From Streptosporangium sp. NBC_01755 (GTDB taxonomy: Bacteria; Actinomycetota; Actinomycetes; Streptosporangiales; Streptosporangiaceae), in assembly GCF_035917995.1 (NCBI RefSeq), contig NZ_CP109131.1, positions 1-64,000 on the forward strand: DNA of 64,000 nucleotides, written 5' to 3'. The notes under the pieces are model-generated. The model saw nothing but the letters and a program-made list of their open reading frames with translations. It ran no database searches and was not told where the DNA came from. A program made the position numbers and the translations under genes. Positions 6,591 through 21,500 of this stretch are shown one piece after another. Within the stretch, counting starts at the first letter, position 1; each line of letters opens with the position of its first letter.

Positions 6591-9500
6591 CTATTCCTTC
6601 GGGATGATCTCCTTGGCGAGGACTCGGCTGATCTCAGCCAGCGGCTCGGGCTGCAGCATCTCATCGTGCCCGCAGTCGATTCGGTGGTTGTCGACGGTCT
6701 CCGCGAACGGCGTCCAATCGCCCGGGGTGTTTTCGCGGCCGGCCACGAAGTGCAACATCCGGCCTCCGACCCTGCCGGGCCGGTGAGCCAGGTTCAGCTC
6801 GACGTTCGCACGCCATGCGGCGACCACGTTCATCAACTGTTCCTCTGTCGCCAGCACCGCGAGGTTGTGCTCGTGCCTGAGGATCTCCAGTACCTCGGCC
6901 GCCGAAGGCCGCTGCGGCGCCGCATGCCCGAAGAGGGCAAGGATGGCTCGCAGCAGTTCGGTATCGCTGGTCAGCTCCACCTCGCCTGCCTCGGCCACCG
7001 GGTGGCTGTCCAGGCTGGCCAGCAACGCGACGGTCTGCCCTGCCTGCTGCAACTGCCGCGCCATCTCATGGGCGACCACACCGCCGAATGACCAGCCCAG
7101 CAGGTGGTAGGGCCCTTCGGGCTGGACGGTGCGGACCTGCTCGAGATAGTCGGCCGCCATCTGCTCGACACTTTCCGGTACCCGGTCCGGCTCCAGCATG
7201 CCCCGCGCCTGCAGGCCGTACACCGGGAAGTCCGGGCCGAGCTGCGCGGTCAGCGCGATATACGGCCAGGCGACGCAGCCCACCGGGTGCACGCAGAAAA
7301 TCGGCGTATGATGCCCTGTCACCCGCAGTGGCAGCAACACCTCAAACGAGTTGACCGAGCCACTGACATCCGCGCGCCCGGCCAGGCCCGCCACCGTCGG
7401 CGCGTCGAACACATCCCGGATGGACAGCTCAACACCCAACGCGCCACGGATCCGGCTGATCAGTCTCACCGCGAGCAGTGAATGGCCACCCAGGTCGAAG
7501 AAGTTGTCGTCGACGCCCACCGAGTCCACGTCGAGGACCTCGGCGAACACCGAACACAGGGCCTCCTCCCGTGGGTTCCGCGGGGCACGGCCCGAAGACA
7601 GGGCCGTGAAGTCCGGCGTCGGCAGCGCTTTGCGGTCCAGTTTGCCGTTCGACGACAAGGGCAGCTCATCCAGCGTGACATAGACCGAAGGCAGCATGTA
7701 TTCCGGCAGCAAACCGGTCAGATACTCCCTCAGCACAGCGGTGTCCAGCGGCCCGGCCGCCGGTACCACGTAGGCGACCAGGTGCTGCTCGCCGGTGGTC
7801 ACCACCGTGTTCCGCACCCCGTCGGCCGACCGGATCGCGGTCTCGATCTCACCGAGTTCGATCCGGTGCCCGCGGATCTTCACCTGGAAGTCGCGGCGCT
7901 CCAGGAACTCCAACCGGCCGTCCGGCCGATACACCACCCGGTCACCGGTCCGATACAGCCGGCCCTGGCCGAACGGGCTGGCCACGAACACGGCCGCGGT
8001 GCGGGCCGAGTCGTTGAGGTAGCCGCGGCCGACGCCGGTACCGCCCACATACAGCTCACCCGGCACCCCCACCGGAACCGGCTGCAGGTCATCACCGAGT
8101 ACATAGAGCTGGGTGTTGCGGACAGGCCGGCCGATCGGGGTACGCAGCCCCGTGGCGTCATCGGGGTTACGGATCACCGCACTCGTCACACAGACGGAGC
8201 ACTCGGTCGGGCCGTATTCGTTCATCACCGGGACGGCCGGGTAACGCTGGAGCCACCGGTGGCACAGCTCCGCCGGCAGCGCCTCCCCGCCGACCAGCAA
8301 CCACCGCAACCCCAACTCAGGAACCGGGACACCCGCATCCCACACATCCAGAGCGGCCCGCAGCAGGGAGGGCACCATCTCCAGCACGGTCACGCCCGGA
8401 ACGCCGAACAGCTGTTGCGGGTTCATGGCGGTCTCGCGGGAGACCACCCGGACCTGCGCGCCCACGATCAGACCGGCCAGCATCTGCCCCACCGACATGT
8501 CGAAGGTCAGCGGCGCGTTCTGCACCATCACGTCCGATGAGTCCAGTTCGAGGTCTTCGACCTGGGCCAGCAGATGGTTGACCATCCCGCGCCGGTGCAC
8601 CATCGCACCCTTGGGCCGGCCCGTCGACCCCGACGTGTAGATCACGTAGGCCAGGTCGTCCCCAACCCCCCGCACCGGAGCCAGATCATCGTCCACCGCG
8701 TCGTCGAACACCAGCACCCGCACGCCACCGGCCCCGACGGCCTCGCGGGCCAGATCCAAATACTCCGGCGCTGCGATCAGCACCCCGATGCCGCTGTCGG
8801 CGACCAGGGCCGCGGTGCGGGCCACCGGCGTGCCCGGGTCGAAGGGCACATAGGCGCCCCCGGCGCCGAGCACGCCCAGCACCGCCGACACGTACCGGAT
8901 TCCCGGGTCGCCCAGCAACCCCACCAACGCGCCCGCCGGCAGCTTCTTGGTCACCGCGTTGGCCCGAGCGACCAGCTCCCGATAGGTCACCGAGCCGGAA
9001 TCGTCGCAGACCGCGACACCATCCGGAGCGGTGGCAGCCCACTCACGAACCCGCTCCACCACACCCGTGAAATCACCCTCGACCGCCGACGAATTCCACT
9101 CCACCAACAGCCGGCGACGCTCCCGCTCTCCCAACACATCGATCGCACTCAACGGCGCGTCCACGCCAGATGCCATGCCGTTCAACACCCGTTCCAACCG
9201 GGCTGAAATCTCCTGAACGGTCGCGCGGTCGAACAGGTCGGTGGCATACGTGACCAGCACACCGATACCGCCGTCGTCGTGTTCGGTGAAGTCGAATTCG
9301 AGATCGAAGTCCACGGCGGGCGCGTTGAGGGGCTCGACACCGGCGTCCAGGCCGGGCAGCTCGACCCGTGCGGCCGCGTTGTTCTGCAGCACCACCATCA
9401 CCTGGAACAACGGCTGCCGCGACTGAGACCGAGCCGGATTGAGCACCTCGACCAGCCGCTCGAACGGGACATCCTGATGCGCGAACGCCGCCAGATCGGC

Positions 9501-12500
9501 ATCCCGCACCCGGCCCAGCAGCTCCCGCACCGTCGGATCACCGGACAAGTCGGTGCGCAACACCAGCGTGTTGACGAAGAACCCGACAAGATCATCCAGG
9601 GCGTCATCGGTCCGGCCCGCCACCGGGCTGCCCAGCGGGATGTCCGTGCCCGCACCCAGCTTGCCCAGCAACACCGACAACCCGGCCCGCAACACCATGA
9701 ACAGGCTGGCATTGTTCTTCCTGGCCAGGCTATTCAGGTCGGACTTGAGTTCCGGAGTGAGCACGAACTCGAACGCGTCGCCCCGGTAACTGGCGATCGC
9801 CGGACGCGGCCGATCAGTCGGCAGCGCGATCTCCTCCGGCAACCCCTCCAGCGTCTTGGTCCAGAAGGCCAGCTGCTCGGAGATCAGGCTCCGCTCGTCA
9901 TCCTCGCTGCCCAGCAGCTCCCGCTGCCACAACGCGTAATCCACATACTGCACCGGCAACGACGCCCATCGCGGCGCCATCCCCGAACAGCGCGCCTCAT
10001 AGGCCGTAGCGAAATCACGTGCCAACGGCATCATGGACCAGCCGTCACTGGCGATGTGGTGCAACACGACAAGCAGCACATACTCGGACTGGCCGAGTAC
10101 GTACAGCTCGGCCCGCATCGGCGACTCGGCAGTGAGATCGAAGCCCGTCGAGCAAGCAGTGCCGATCGCGGCCGGGAGTTCCGCCTCGGTGGCAGACCTG
10201 ACCACGAGTTCGGGCCTGTCGCTCCTGATGACCTGCACCGGCCGGCCGTCGACCTCCGGATATACCGTGCGCAGTACCTCATGCCGCTCTACCACATCGG
10301 CCAGGGCCTGCGCCAATGCGTCCTGGTCCAGGCTGCCCCTCAGCCGGAGCAGCATCGGGATGTTGTAGGTCGCCGAGGCCCCTTCGAGCAGGTTGAGGAA
10401 CCACAGCCGCCGCTGACCGAACGACAACGGCAACTCACTCGGCCGCGGCCCGGCCACCAGCGCCGACCGGCTCCGGCCGCCCTCGCCCATCCGTTCGGCC
10501 AGGCCCGCCACCGTCGGCGCGTCGAACACATCCCGCACCGACAGCTCAACACCCAACGCGCCACGAATCCGGCTGATCAACCTCACCGCCAGCAGCGAAT
10601 GGCCACCCAGATCGAAGAAGCTGTCATCGATGCTCACGGTCTCGACATCGAGTACCTCGGCGAACGCGGAACACAACACTTCTTCCCGCGAATTCCGCGG
10701 GGCACGACCCGAAGACAGGGCCGTGAAGTCCGGCTCCGGCAACGCTTTGCGGTCCAGTTTGCCGTTCGAGGTCAGCGGTAGCGCGTCCAGCGTGACATAG
10801 ACCGAAGGCAGCATGTATTCCGGCAGCAAACCGGTCAGATACTCCCTCAGCACAGCGGTGTCCAGCGTCCCAGCCGCCGGTACCACGTAGGCGACCAGGT
10901 GCTGCTCGCCGGTGGTCACCACCGTGTTCCGCACCCCGTCGGCCGACCGGATCGCGGTCTCGATCTCACCGAGTTCGATCCGATGCCCGCGGATCTTCAC
11001 CTGGAAGTCGCGGCGCTCCAGGAACTCCAGCCGGCCGTCCGGCCGATACACCACCCGGTCACCGGTCCGATACAGCCGGCCCTGGCCGAACGGGCTGGCC
11101 ACGAACACCGCCGCGGTGCGGGCCGAGTCGTTCAGATAGCCGCGGCCGACACCCACACCGCCCACATACAGCTCACCCGGCACCCCCACCGGAACCGGCT
11201 GCAGGTCATCACCGAGTACATAGAGCTGGGTGTTGCGGATGGGCCGCCCGATCGGGGTACGCGACCCCGTGGCGTCATCAGCGTGACGGATCGCCGCCTG
11301 AGTGACGCCGATGGAGCACTCGGTCGGGCCGTAGGCGTTGATCATCGGGACGGCCGGGTAGCGCTGGAGCCACCGGTGGCACAGCTCCGCCGGCAGCGCC
11401 TCCCCGGCCACCAGCAGCCACCGCAACCCCGGCCCGGACACCGTCACCCCGACATCCAGGGCAGCCCGCAACAGGGACGGCACCACCTCCAGCACCGTCA
11501 CGCCCGGAACACCGAACAGCCGTTGCGGATCCATCGCGCTCTCCCGGGAGACCACCCGCACCCGCCCGCCCACGATCAGAGCGGCCAGCATCTGCCACAC
11601 CGACATGTCGAACGTCAACGGCGCGTTCAGCATCACCACATCCGAGGAGTCCAGCCCGAGATCCTCCACCTTGGCCAGCAGATGGTTGACCATCCCGCGC
11701 CGGTGCACCATCGCCCCCTTGGGCCGGCCCGTCGACCCCGAGGTGAACATCACATACGCCAGATCATCCTCAGCCCCGCGCGCCGGGGCCAGATCATCGT
11801 CCACCGCGTCGTCGAACACCAGCACCCGCACGCCACCGGCCCCGACGGCCTCGCGGGCCAGATCCAGATACTCCGGCGCCGCGATCAGCACCCCGATGCC
11901 GCTGTCGGCGACCAGGGCCGCGGTGCGGGCCACCGGCGCATCCGGATCGAACGGCACATACGCACCCCCAGCACCGAGCACCCCCAGCACCGCCGACACA
12001 AACCGGACCCCCGGGCCGCCCAGCAACCCCACCAACGCACCCGCCGGCAACCTCTTGGCCACCGCGTTCGCCCGAGCGACCAGCTCCCGATACGACACCG
12101 ACCCGGAATCATCCGACACCGCGACACCATCCGGAGCAGCCACAGCCCGCTCACGAACCCGCTCCACCACACCCGCGAAACCACCCTCGACCGCCGACGA
12201 ATTCCACTCCACCAACAACCGGCGACGCTCCTCCTGCCCGAGCACATCGATCGCACTCAACGACGCATCCGCATCAAACGCCATGCTGTCGAGAACGCGG
12301 ACCAGTCGCTCGGACATCCGCTGAACGGTCGCGCGGTCGAACAGGTCGGTGGCATACGTGACCAGCACACCGACACCGCCATCACCGTGCTCGGTGAAAC
12401 CGAAAGTCAGGTCGAAGTCCGAAACCGAGGGGCGGAGCGGGTCGACACCGGCGTCCAGGCCGGCCAGCTCGATCCGTGCGGCCGCGTTGTTCTGCAGCAC

Positions 12501-15500
12501 CACCATCACCTGGAACAACGGGTGCCGCGACCTGGACCGGGCCGGGTTGAGCACCTCGACCAGCCGCTCGAACGGCACGTCCTGATGCGCGAACGCCGCC
12601 AAATCGGCATCCCGCACCCGGCCCAGCAACTCCCGCACCGTCGGATCACCAGACAGATCCGCACGCAACACCAGCGTGTTGACGAAGAACCCGACAAGAC
12701 CATCCAGGGCGTCATCGGTCCGACCGGCGAACGGGCTGCCCAACGGGATGTCGGTGCCCGCACCCAGCTTGCCCAGCAACACCGACAACCCGGCCTGCAA
12801 CACCATGAACAGGCTCGCGTTGCTCTGCCTGGCCAGCACGTCCAGCCCGGACGTGAGTTCCGGAGTGAGCACGAACTCAAACGCGTCAGCCTGGTAGCTG
12901 GCGATCGCCGGACGCGGCCGATCAGCCGGTAGTGTGATCTCCTCCGGCAGACCGTCGAGCGCCTTGGTCCAGAAGGCCAGCTGCTCGGAGATCAGGCTCC
13001 GCTCGTCATCCTCACCGCCCAGCAGCTCCCGCTGCCACAACGCATAATCCACATACTGCACCGGCAACGACTTCCACCCCGGCACCATCCCCGAACAACG
13101 CGCCTCATACGCCGCGGCGAAATCCCGCGCCAACGGCATCATCGACCAGCCATCACCAGCAATGTGATGCAACACCAACAGCAACACAGACTCAGTCGGA
13201 CCGAGGACGAACAGGTGAGAGCGGACCGGCAACTCGGCAGTGAGATCAAAGCCGACCGAACACGCGGCCTGGATCGCGGCCGGGAGTTCCGCCTCGGTGG
13301 CAGACCTGACCACGAGTTCGGGGTTGTCACTCCTGATGACCTGCACCGGCCGGCCGTCGACCTCCGGATACACCGTGCGCAGCACCTCGTGCCGCTCCAC
13401 CACATCGGCCAGGGCAGCGGCCAATGCGTCCCGGTCCAGGCTGCCCCTCAGCCGGAGCAGCATCGGGATGGTGTAGGTCGCCGAGGCCCCTTCGAGCAGG
13501 TTGAGGAACCACAACCGCCGCTGACCGAACGACAACGGCAACTCGCCCGGCCGCGGCCCGGCCACCAGCACCGGCCGGCTCCGGCCGCCCTCGCCCATCC
13601 GTTCGGCCAGGCCCGCCACCGTCGGCGCGTCGAACACATCCCGCACCGACAGCTCAACACCCAACGCGCCACGAATCCGGCTGGTCAACCTCACCGCGAT
13701 CAGCGAATGCCCACCCAGGTCGAAGAAGCTGTCGTCGACGCCCACCGAGTCCACATCGAGGACCTCGGCGAACACCGCACACAGGGCCTCCTCCCGCGGG
13801 TTGCGCGGGGCACGACCCGAAGACAGGGCCGTGAAGTCCGGCGCCGGCAGCGCCTTGCGGTCCAGTTTGCCGTTCGGGCTCAGCGGTAATGCGTCGAGGA
13901 CCATGACCACCGCGGGAACCATGTAGTCCGGCAGCAGAGTGGCGACGTGTGCCTGGAGCGCGCCAGGCTCGACCTGGCCCACCACATAGGCGACCAGATG
14001 CTGCTCACCGGTGGTCACCACCGCGTTCCGCACCCCGTCGGCCGACCGGATCGCGGTCTCGATCTCACCCAGCTCGATCCGGTGCCCGCGAATCTTCACC
14101 TGGAAGTCGCGGCGCTCCAGGAACTCCAGCCGGCCGTCCGGCCGATACACCACCCGGTCACCGGTGCGATACAGTCGGCCCCCACCGAACGGGCTGGCCA
14201 CGAACACCGCCGCGGTCCGGGCAGGGTCGTTCAGATACCCGCGGCCGACACCCACACCGCCCACATACAACTCACCCGGCACCCCCACCGGAACCGGCTG
14301 CAGATCATCACCCAGCACATACACCCGGGTGTTACGAATAGGCCCGCCGATCGGGGTACGCAGCCCCGCGACGTCATCGGAGCTACGGATCACCGCACCC
14401 GTCACACCGTCGGAACACTCCGTCGGGGCGTAAACGTTCATCACCGGCACAGCCGGGAAACGCTGGAACCACCGGCGGCACAACTCCGCCGGCAGCACCT
14501 CACCGGCCGACTCCAGCCACCGCAACCCCAACTCGGGAACCGAGACACCCCCATCCCACACATCCAGAGCGGCCCGCAGCAGGGACGGCACCACCTCCAG
14601 CACCGTCACGCCCGGAACACCGAACAGCCGTTGCGGATCCATCGCGGTCTCCCGGGAGACCACCCGGACCCGCCCGCCGACGATCAGAGCGGCCAGCATC
14701 TGCCACACCGAGATGTCGAACGTCACCGGCGCGTTCTGCACCACCACATCCGACGCCCCCAGCCCAAGATCCTCGACCTTGGCCAGCAGATGGTTGACCA
14801 TCCCGCGCCGGTGCACCATCGCACCCTTGGGCCGGCCCGTCGACCCCGACGTGAACATCACATACGCCAGATCGTCCACGGTCCCGCGCGGCGGGGCCAG
14901 ATCATCGTCCACCGCATCGTCGAACACCAGCACCCGCACGCCACCGGCCCCGACGGCCTCACGGGCCAGATCCAGATACTCCGGCGCCGCGATCAGCACC
15001 CCGATGCCGCTGTCGGCGACCAGGGCCGCGGTGCGGGCCACCGGCGTGCCCGGATCGAAGGGCACATACGCGCCCCCGGCGCCGAGAGCGCCCAGCACCG
15101 CCGACACATACCGGACACCCGGATCGCCCAGCAACCCCACCAACGCGCCCCCCGGCAGCCTCTTGGCCACCGCGTTCGCCCGACCCACCAGCTCCCGATA
15201 CGACACCGACCCGGAATCATCCGACACCGCGACACCATCCGGGGCAGCCACAGCCCGCTCACGGACCCGCTCCACCACACCCGCGAAACCACCCTCGACC
15301 GCCGGCGGATTCCACTCCACCAACAGCCGGCGGCGTTCCTCCTGGCCGAGTACATCGATCGCACTCAACGGCGCATCCGCGTCGAACGCCATGCTGTCGA
15401 GAACGCGGACCAGTCGCTCGGACATCCGCTGAGCTGTCGCGCGGTCGAACAGGTCGGTGGCATACGTGACCAGCACACCGATGCTGCCATCACCGTGCTC

Positions 15501-18500
15501 GGCGAAATCGAAAGTCAGGTCGAAGTTCGTAATCGAGGGGCGGAGTGGGTCGACACCGGCGTCCAGGCCGGTCATCTTGACCTGTGCGGCCGCGTTGTTC
15601 TGCAGCGCCATCATCACCTGGAACAACGGGTGCCGCGACCTGGACCGGGCCGGGTTGAGCACCTCGACCAGCCGCTCGAACGGCACGTCCTGATGCGCGA
15701 ACGCCGCCAAATCGGCATCTCGCACCCGGCCCAGCAACTCCTCCACCGTCGGATCACCGGACAAGTCGGTACGCAACACCAGCGTGTTGACGAAGAACCC
15801 GACAAGATCATCCAGGGCGTCATCGGTCCGACCCGCCACCGGGCTGCCCAGCGGGACGTCCGTGCCCGCACCCAGCTTGCCCAGCAACACCGACAACCCG
15901 GCCTGCAACACCATGAACAGGCTCGCGTTGTTCTCCCTGGCCAGCACGTCCAGCCCGGCCTTGAGCTCCCGAGTGAGCACGAACTCAAACGCGTCAGCCC
16001 GGTAGCTGGCGATCGCCGGACGCGGCCGATCAGCCGGTAGTGTGATCTCCTCGGGCAGGTCGTCGAGCGTCCTGGTCCAGAAGGCCAGCTGCTCGGAGAT
16101 CAGGCTCCGCTCGTCATCCTCACTCCCCAGCAGCTCCCGCTGCCACAACGCGTAATCCACATACTGCACCGGCAACGGCTTCCACCGCGGCGCCATCCCC
16201 GAACTGCGTGCTTCATAGGCCGCAGCGAAATCATGTGCCAGCGGCGTCGCCGACCAGCCGTCACTGGCGATGTGGTGCAACACGACAAGCAGCACACACT
16301 CAGACGGGCCGAGCACCAACAACTCGGCCCGCATCGGCAACTCCGCAGCCAGGTCGAAACCGACCGAGCAAGCGGCCAGGATCGCGGCCGGGAGTTCCGT
16401 CTCGGTGGCAGACCTGACCACGAGTTCGGGCCTGTCGCTCCTGATGACCTGCACCGGCCGGCCGTCGACCTCCGGGTACACCGTGCGCAGCACCTCATGC
16501 CGCTCCACCACATCGGCCAGAGCCTGCGCCAAGGCGTCCCGGTCCAGCTCACCGCTCAACCGCAAGGCAATCGGCAAGTTGTAGGTCGCCGAGGCCCCTT
16601 CGAGCAGGTTGAGGAACCACAACCGCTGCTGGCCGAACGACAACGGCAACTCGCTCGGCCGCGGCCCGGCCACCAGCGCCGACCGGCTCCGGCCGCCCTC
16701 GCCCATCCGTTCGGCCAGGCCCGCCACCGTCGGCGCGTCGAACACATCCCGGATGGACAGCTCAACACCCAACGCGCCACGAATCCGGCTGATCAGCCTC
16801 ACCGCGAGCAGTGAATGGCCACCCAGGTCGAAGAAGTTGTCGTCGACGCCCACCGAGTCCACGTCGAGGACCTCGGCGAACACCGCACACAGGGCCTCCT
16901 CCCGTGGGTTCCGCGGGGCACGGCCCGAAGACAGGGCCGTGAAGTCCGGCGCCGGCAACGCTTTACGATCCAGTTTGCCGTTCGACGACAAGGGCAGCTC
17001 ATCCAGCGTGACATAGACCGAAGGCAGCATGTATTCCGGCAGCAAACCGGTCAGATACTCCCTCAGCACAGCGGTGTCCAGCGTCCCAGCCGCCGGTACC
17101 ACGTAGGCGACCAGGTGCTGCTCGCCGGTGGTCACCACCGTGTTCCGCACCCCGTCGGCCGACCGGATCGCGGTCTCGATCTCACCCAGCTCGATCCGGT
17201 GCCCGCGGATCTTCACCTGGAAGTCGCGGCGCTCCAGGAACTCCAGCCGGCCGTCCGGCCGATACACCACCCGGTCACCGGTCCGATACAGCCGGCCCTG
17301 GCCGAACGGGCTGGCCACGAACACGGCCGCGGTGCGGGCGGGGTCGTTGAGGTAGCCGCGGCCGACGCCGGTACCGCCCACATACAGCTCACCCGGCACA
17401 CCGACCGGAACCGGTTGCAGGTCATCACCGAGGACGTAGAGCTGGGTGTTGCGGATGGGCCGGCCGATCGGGGTACGCGAGCCCGTGGCGTCATCGGGGT
17501 TGGCGATCACCGCGTGGGTGACGTCGTCGGAGCACTCGGTCGGGCCGTAGGCGTTCATCACCGGGACGGCCGGGTAACTCTGGAGCCACCGGTGGCACAG
17601 CTCCGGCGGCAGCGCCTCACCGGTCACCAGCAGCCACCGCAACTCCGGCCCGGGCAACGTCACCTTGGCGTCCAGGGCGGCCCGCAGCAGGGAGGGCACC
17701 ACCTCCAGCACCGTCACGCCCGGAACGCCGAACAGCCGTTGCGGGTTCATCGCGGTCTCGCGGGAGACCACCCGGACCTGCCCGCCCACGATCATGGCGG
17801 CCAGCATCTGCCACACCGAGATGTCGAAGGTCAGCGGCGCGTTCTGCACCACCACGTCGGAGGGGTTCAGGCCGAGGTCTTCGACCTTGGCCAGCAGATG
17901 GTTGACCATCCCGCGCCGGTGCACCATCGCGCCCTTGGGCCGGCCCGTCGACCCCGACGTGTAGATCACGTAGGCCAGGTCGTCCGCGACCCCCCGCGCC
18001 GGGGCCGGATCATCGTCCACCGCGTCGTCGAACACCAGCATCCGCACACCACCGGCCCCGGCGACCTCGCGGGCCAGGTCCAGATACTCCGGTGCGGCGA
18101 TCAGCACCTCGATGCCGCTGTCGGCGACCAGGGCCGCGGTGCGGGCCACCGGCGCGGCCGGGTCGAAGGGCACATACGCCCCCCCGGCGCCGAGAGCGCC
18201 CAGCACCGCCGACACGTACCGGACACCCGGGTCGCCGAGCAATCCCACCAACGCGCCCGCCGGCAGCTTCTTGGCCACCGCGTTGGCCCGAGCGACCAGC
18301 TCCCGATACGTCACCGACCCCGCATCATCGGTGACCGCGACACCATCCGGGGCAGTGGCAGCCCACTCACGTACCCGCTCCACCACACCCGTGAAATCGC
18401 CCTCGACCGCCGGCGGATTCCACTCCACCAACAACCGGCGGCGTTCCTCCTGGCCGAGTACATCGATCGCACTCAACGGCGCGTCCGCGCCAGGCACCAT

Positions 18501-21500
18501 GCCGTTCAACACCCGTTCCAGCCGGGCTGAAATCTCCTGAACGGTCGCGCGGTCGAACAGGTCGGTGGCGTACGTGACAAGCACGCCGATGCTGCCATCA
18601 TCGTGTTCGGTGAAGTCGAATTCGAGATCGAAGTCCACGGCGGGCGCGTTGAGGGGCTCGACACCGGCGTCCAGGCCGGGCAACTCGACCTGTGCGGCCG
18701 CGTTGTTCTGCAGCACCACCATCACCTGGTACAGCGGCTGCCGCGACTGGGACCGAGCCGGATTGAGCACCTCGACCAGCCGCTCGAACGGCACGTCCTG
18801 GTGCGCGAACGCCGCCAGATCGGCATCTCGCACCCGGCCCAGCAGCTCCCGCACCGTCGGATCACCGGACAAGTCGGTGCGCAGCACCAGCGTGTTGACG
18901 AAGAACCCGACGAGATCGTTGAGGGCGTCATCGGTCCGGCCGGCGACCGGGCTGCCCAGCGGGACGTCGGTGCCCGCGCCCAGCTTGCCCAGCAACACGG
19001 ACAGCCCGGCCTGCAGCACCATGAACAGGCTGGCGTTGTTCTTCCTGGCCAGGCTATCCAGGTCGGACTTGAGTTCCGGAGTGAGCACGAACTCGAACGT
19101 GTCGCCCCGGTAGCTGGCGATCGCCGGACGCGGCCGATCGGCCGGTAGTGTGATCCCCTCGGGCAAGCCGTCGAGCGCCTTGGTCCAGAAGGCCAGCTGC
19201 TCGGAGATCAGGCTCCGCTCGTCATCCTCGCTGCCCAGCAGCTCCCGCTGCCACAACGCGTAATCCACATACTGCACCGGCAACGGCTTCCACCGCGGCG
19301 CCATCCCCGAACAACGCGCCTCATACGCCGCAGCCAGATCCCGCGCCAACGGCATCATGGACCAGCCGTCACTGGCGATGTGGTGCATAACGACAAGCAG
19401 CACACACTCAGACGGGCCGAGCACCAACAACTCGGCCCGCATCGGCAACTCCGCAGTCAGGTCAAAACCGACCGAGCGAGCAGTCTCGATCGCGGCCGGG
19501 AGTTCCGTCTCAGTGACCGACCTGACCACGAGTTCGGGCCTGTCGCTCCTGATGACCTGCACCGGCCGGCCGTCGACCTCCGGATACACCGTGCGCAGCA
19601 CCTCGTGCCGCTCCACCACATCGGCCAGGGCCTGCTCCAAGGCACCCCGGTCCAGGCTGCCCCTCAGCCGGAGCAGCATCGGGATGGTGTAGGTCGCCGA
19701 GGCCCCTTCGAGCAGGTTGAGGAACCACAGCCGCCGCTGACCGAACGACAACGGCAACTCACTCGGCCGCGGCCCGGCCACCAGCACCGGCCGGCTCCGG
19801 CCGCCCTCGCCCATCCGTTCGGCCAGGCCCGCCACCGTCGGCGCGTCGAACACATCCCGCACCGACAGCTCAACACCCAACGCGCCACGAATCCGGCTGA
19901 TCAACCTCACCGCGAGCAGTGAATGCCCACCCAGGTCGAAGAAGCTGTCGTCGACGCCCACCGAGTCCACATCGAGGACCTCGGCGAACACCGAACACAG
20001 GGCCTCCTCCCGCGGGTTGCGCGGGGCACGACCCGAAGACAGGGCCGTGAAGTCCGGCGCCGGCAGCGCTTTACGATCCAGTTTGCCGTTCGGGCTCAGC
20101 GGTAATGCGTCGAGGACCATGACCACCGCGGGAACCATGTAGTCCGGCAGCAGAGTGGCGACGTGTGCCTGGAGCGCGTCAGGCTCGACCTGGCCCACCA
20201 CATAGGCGACCAGATGCTGCTCACCGGCGGTCACCACCGCGTTCCGCACCCCGTCGGCCGACCGGATCGCGGTCTCGATCTCACCCAGCTCGATCCGGTG
20301 CCCGCGGATCTTCACCTGGAAGTCGCGGCGCTCCAGGAACTCCAGCCGGCCGTCCGGCCGATACACCACCCGGTCACCGGTCCGATACAGCCGGCCCTGG
20401 CCGAACGGGCTGGCCACGAACACGGCCGCGGTGCGGGCGGGGTCGTTGAGGTAGCCGCGGCCGACGCCGGTACCGCCCACATACAGCTCACCCGGCACAC
20501 CGACCGGAACCGGTTGCAGGTCATCACCGAGGACGTAGAGCTGGGTGTTGCGGATGGGCCGGCCGATCGGGGTACGCGAGCCCGTGGCGTCATCGGGGTT
20601 GGCGATCACCGCGTGGGTGACGTCGTCGGAGCACTCGGTCGGGCCGTAGGCGTTCATCACCGGGACGGCCGGGTAACTCTGGAGCCACCGGTGGCACAGC
20701 TCCGGCGGCAGCGCCTCACCGGTCACCAGCAGCCACCGCAACTCCGGCCCGGGCAACGTCACCTTGGCGTCCAGGGCGGCTCGCAGCAGGGAGGGCACCA
20801 CCTCCAGCACCGTCACGCCCGGAATGCCGAACAGCCGTTGCGGGTTCATCGCGGTCTCGCGGGAGACCACCCGGACCTGCCCGCCCACGATCAGGGCGGC
20901 CAGCATCTGCCACACCGAGATGTCGAAGGTCAGCGGCGCGTTCTGCACCACCACGTCGGAGGGGTTCAGGCCGAGGTCTTCGACCTTGGCCAGCAGATGG
21001 TTGACCATCCCGCGCCGGTGCACCATCGCGCCCTTGGGCCGGCCCGTCGACCCCGACGTGTAGATCACGTAGGCCAGGTCGTCCGCGCCCCCCCGCGCCG
21101 GGGCCGGATCATCGTCCACCGCGTCGTCGAACACCAGCATCCGCACACCACCGGCCCCGGCGACCTCGCGGGCCAGGTCCAGATACTCCGGTGCGGCGAT
21201 CAGCACCTCGATGCCGCTGTCGGCGACCAGGGCCGCGGTGCGGGCCACCGGCGCATCCGGATCGAACGGCACATACGCACCCCCAGCACCGAGAGCGCCC
21301 AGCACCGCCGACACGTACCGGACACCCGGGTCGCCGAGCAATCCCACCAACGCGCCCGCCGGCAGCTTCTTGGCCACCGCGTTGGCCCGAGCGACCAGCT
21401 CCCGATACGTCACCGACCCCGCATCATCGGTGACCGCGACACCATCCGGGGCAGTGGCAGCCCACTCACGGACCCGCTCCACCACACCCGTGAAATCGCC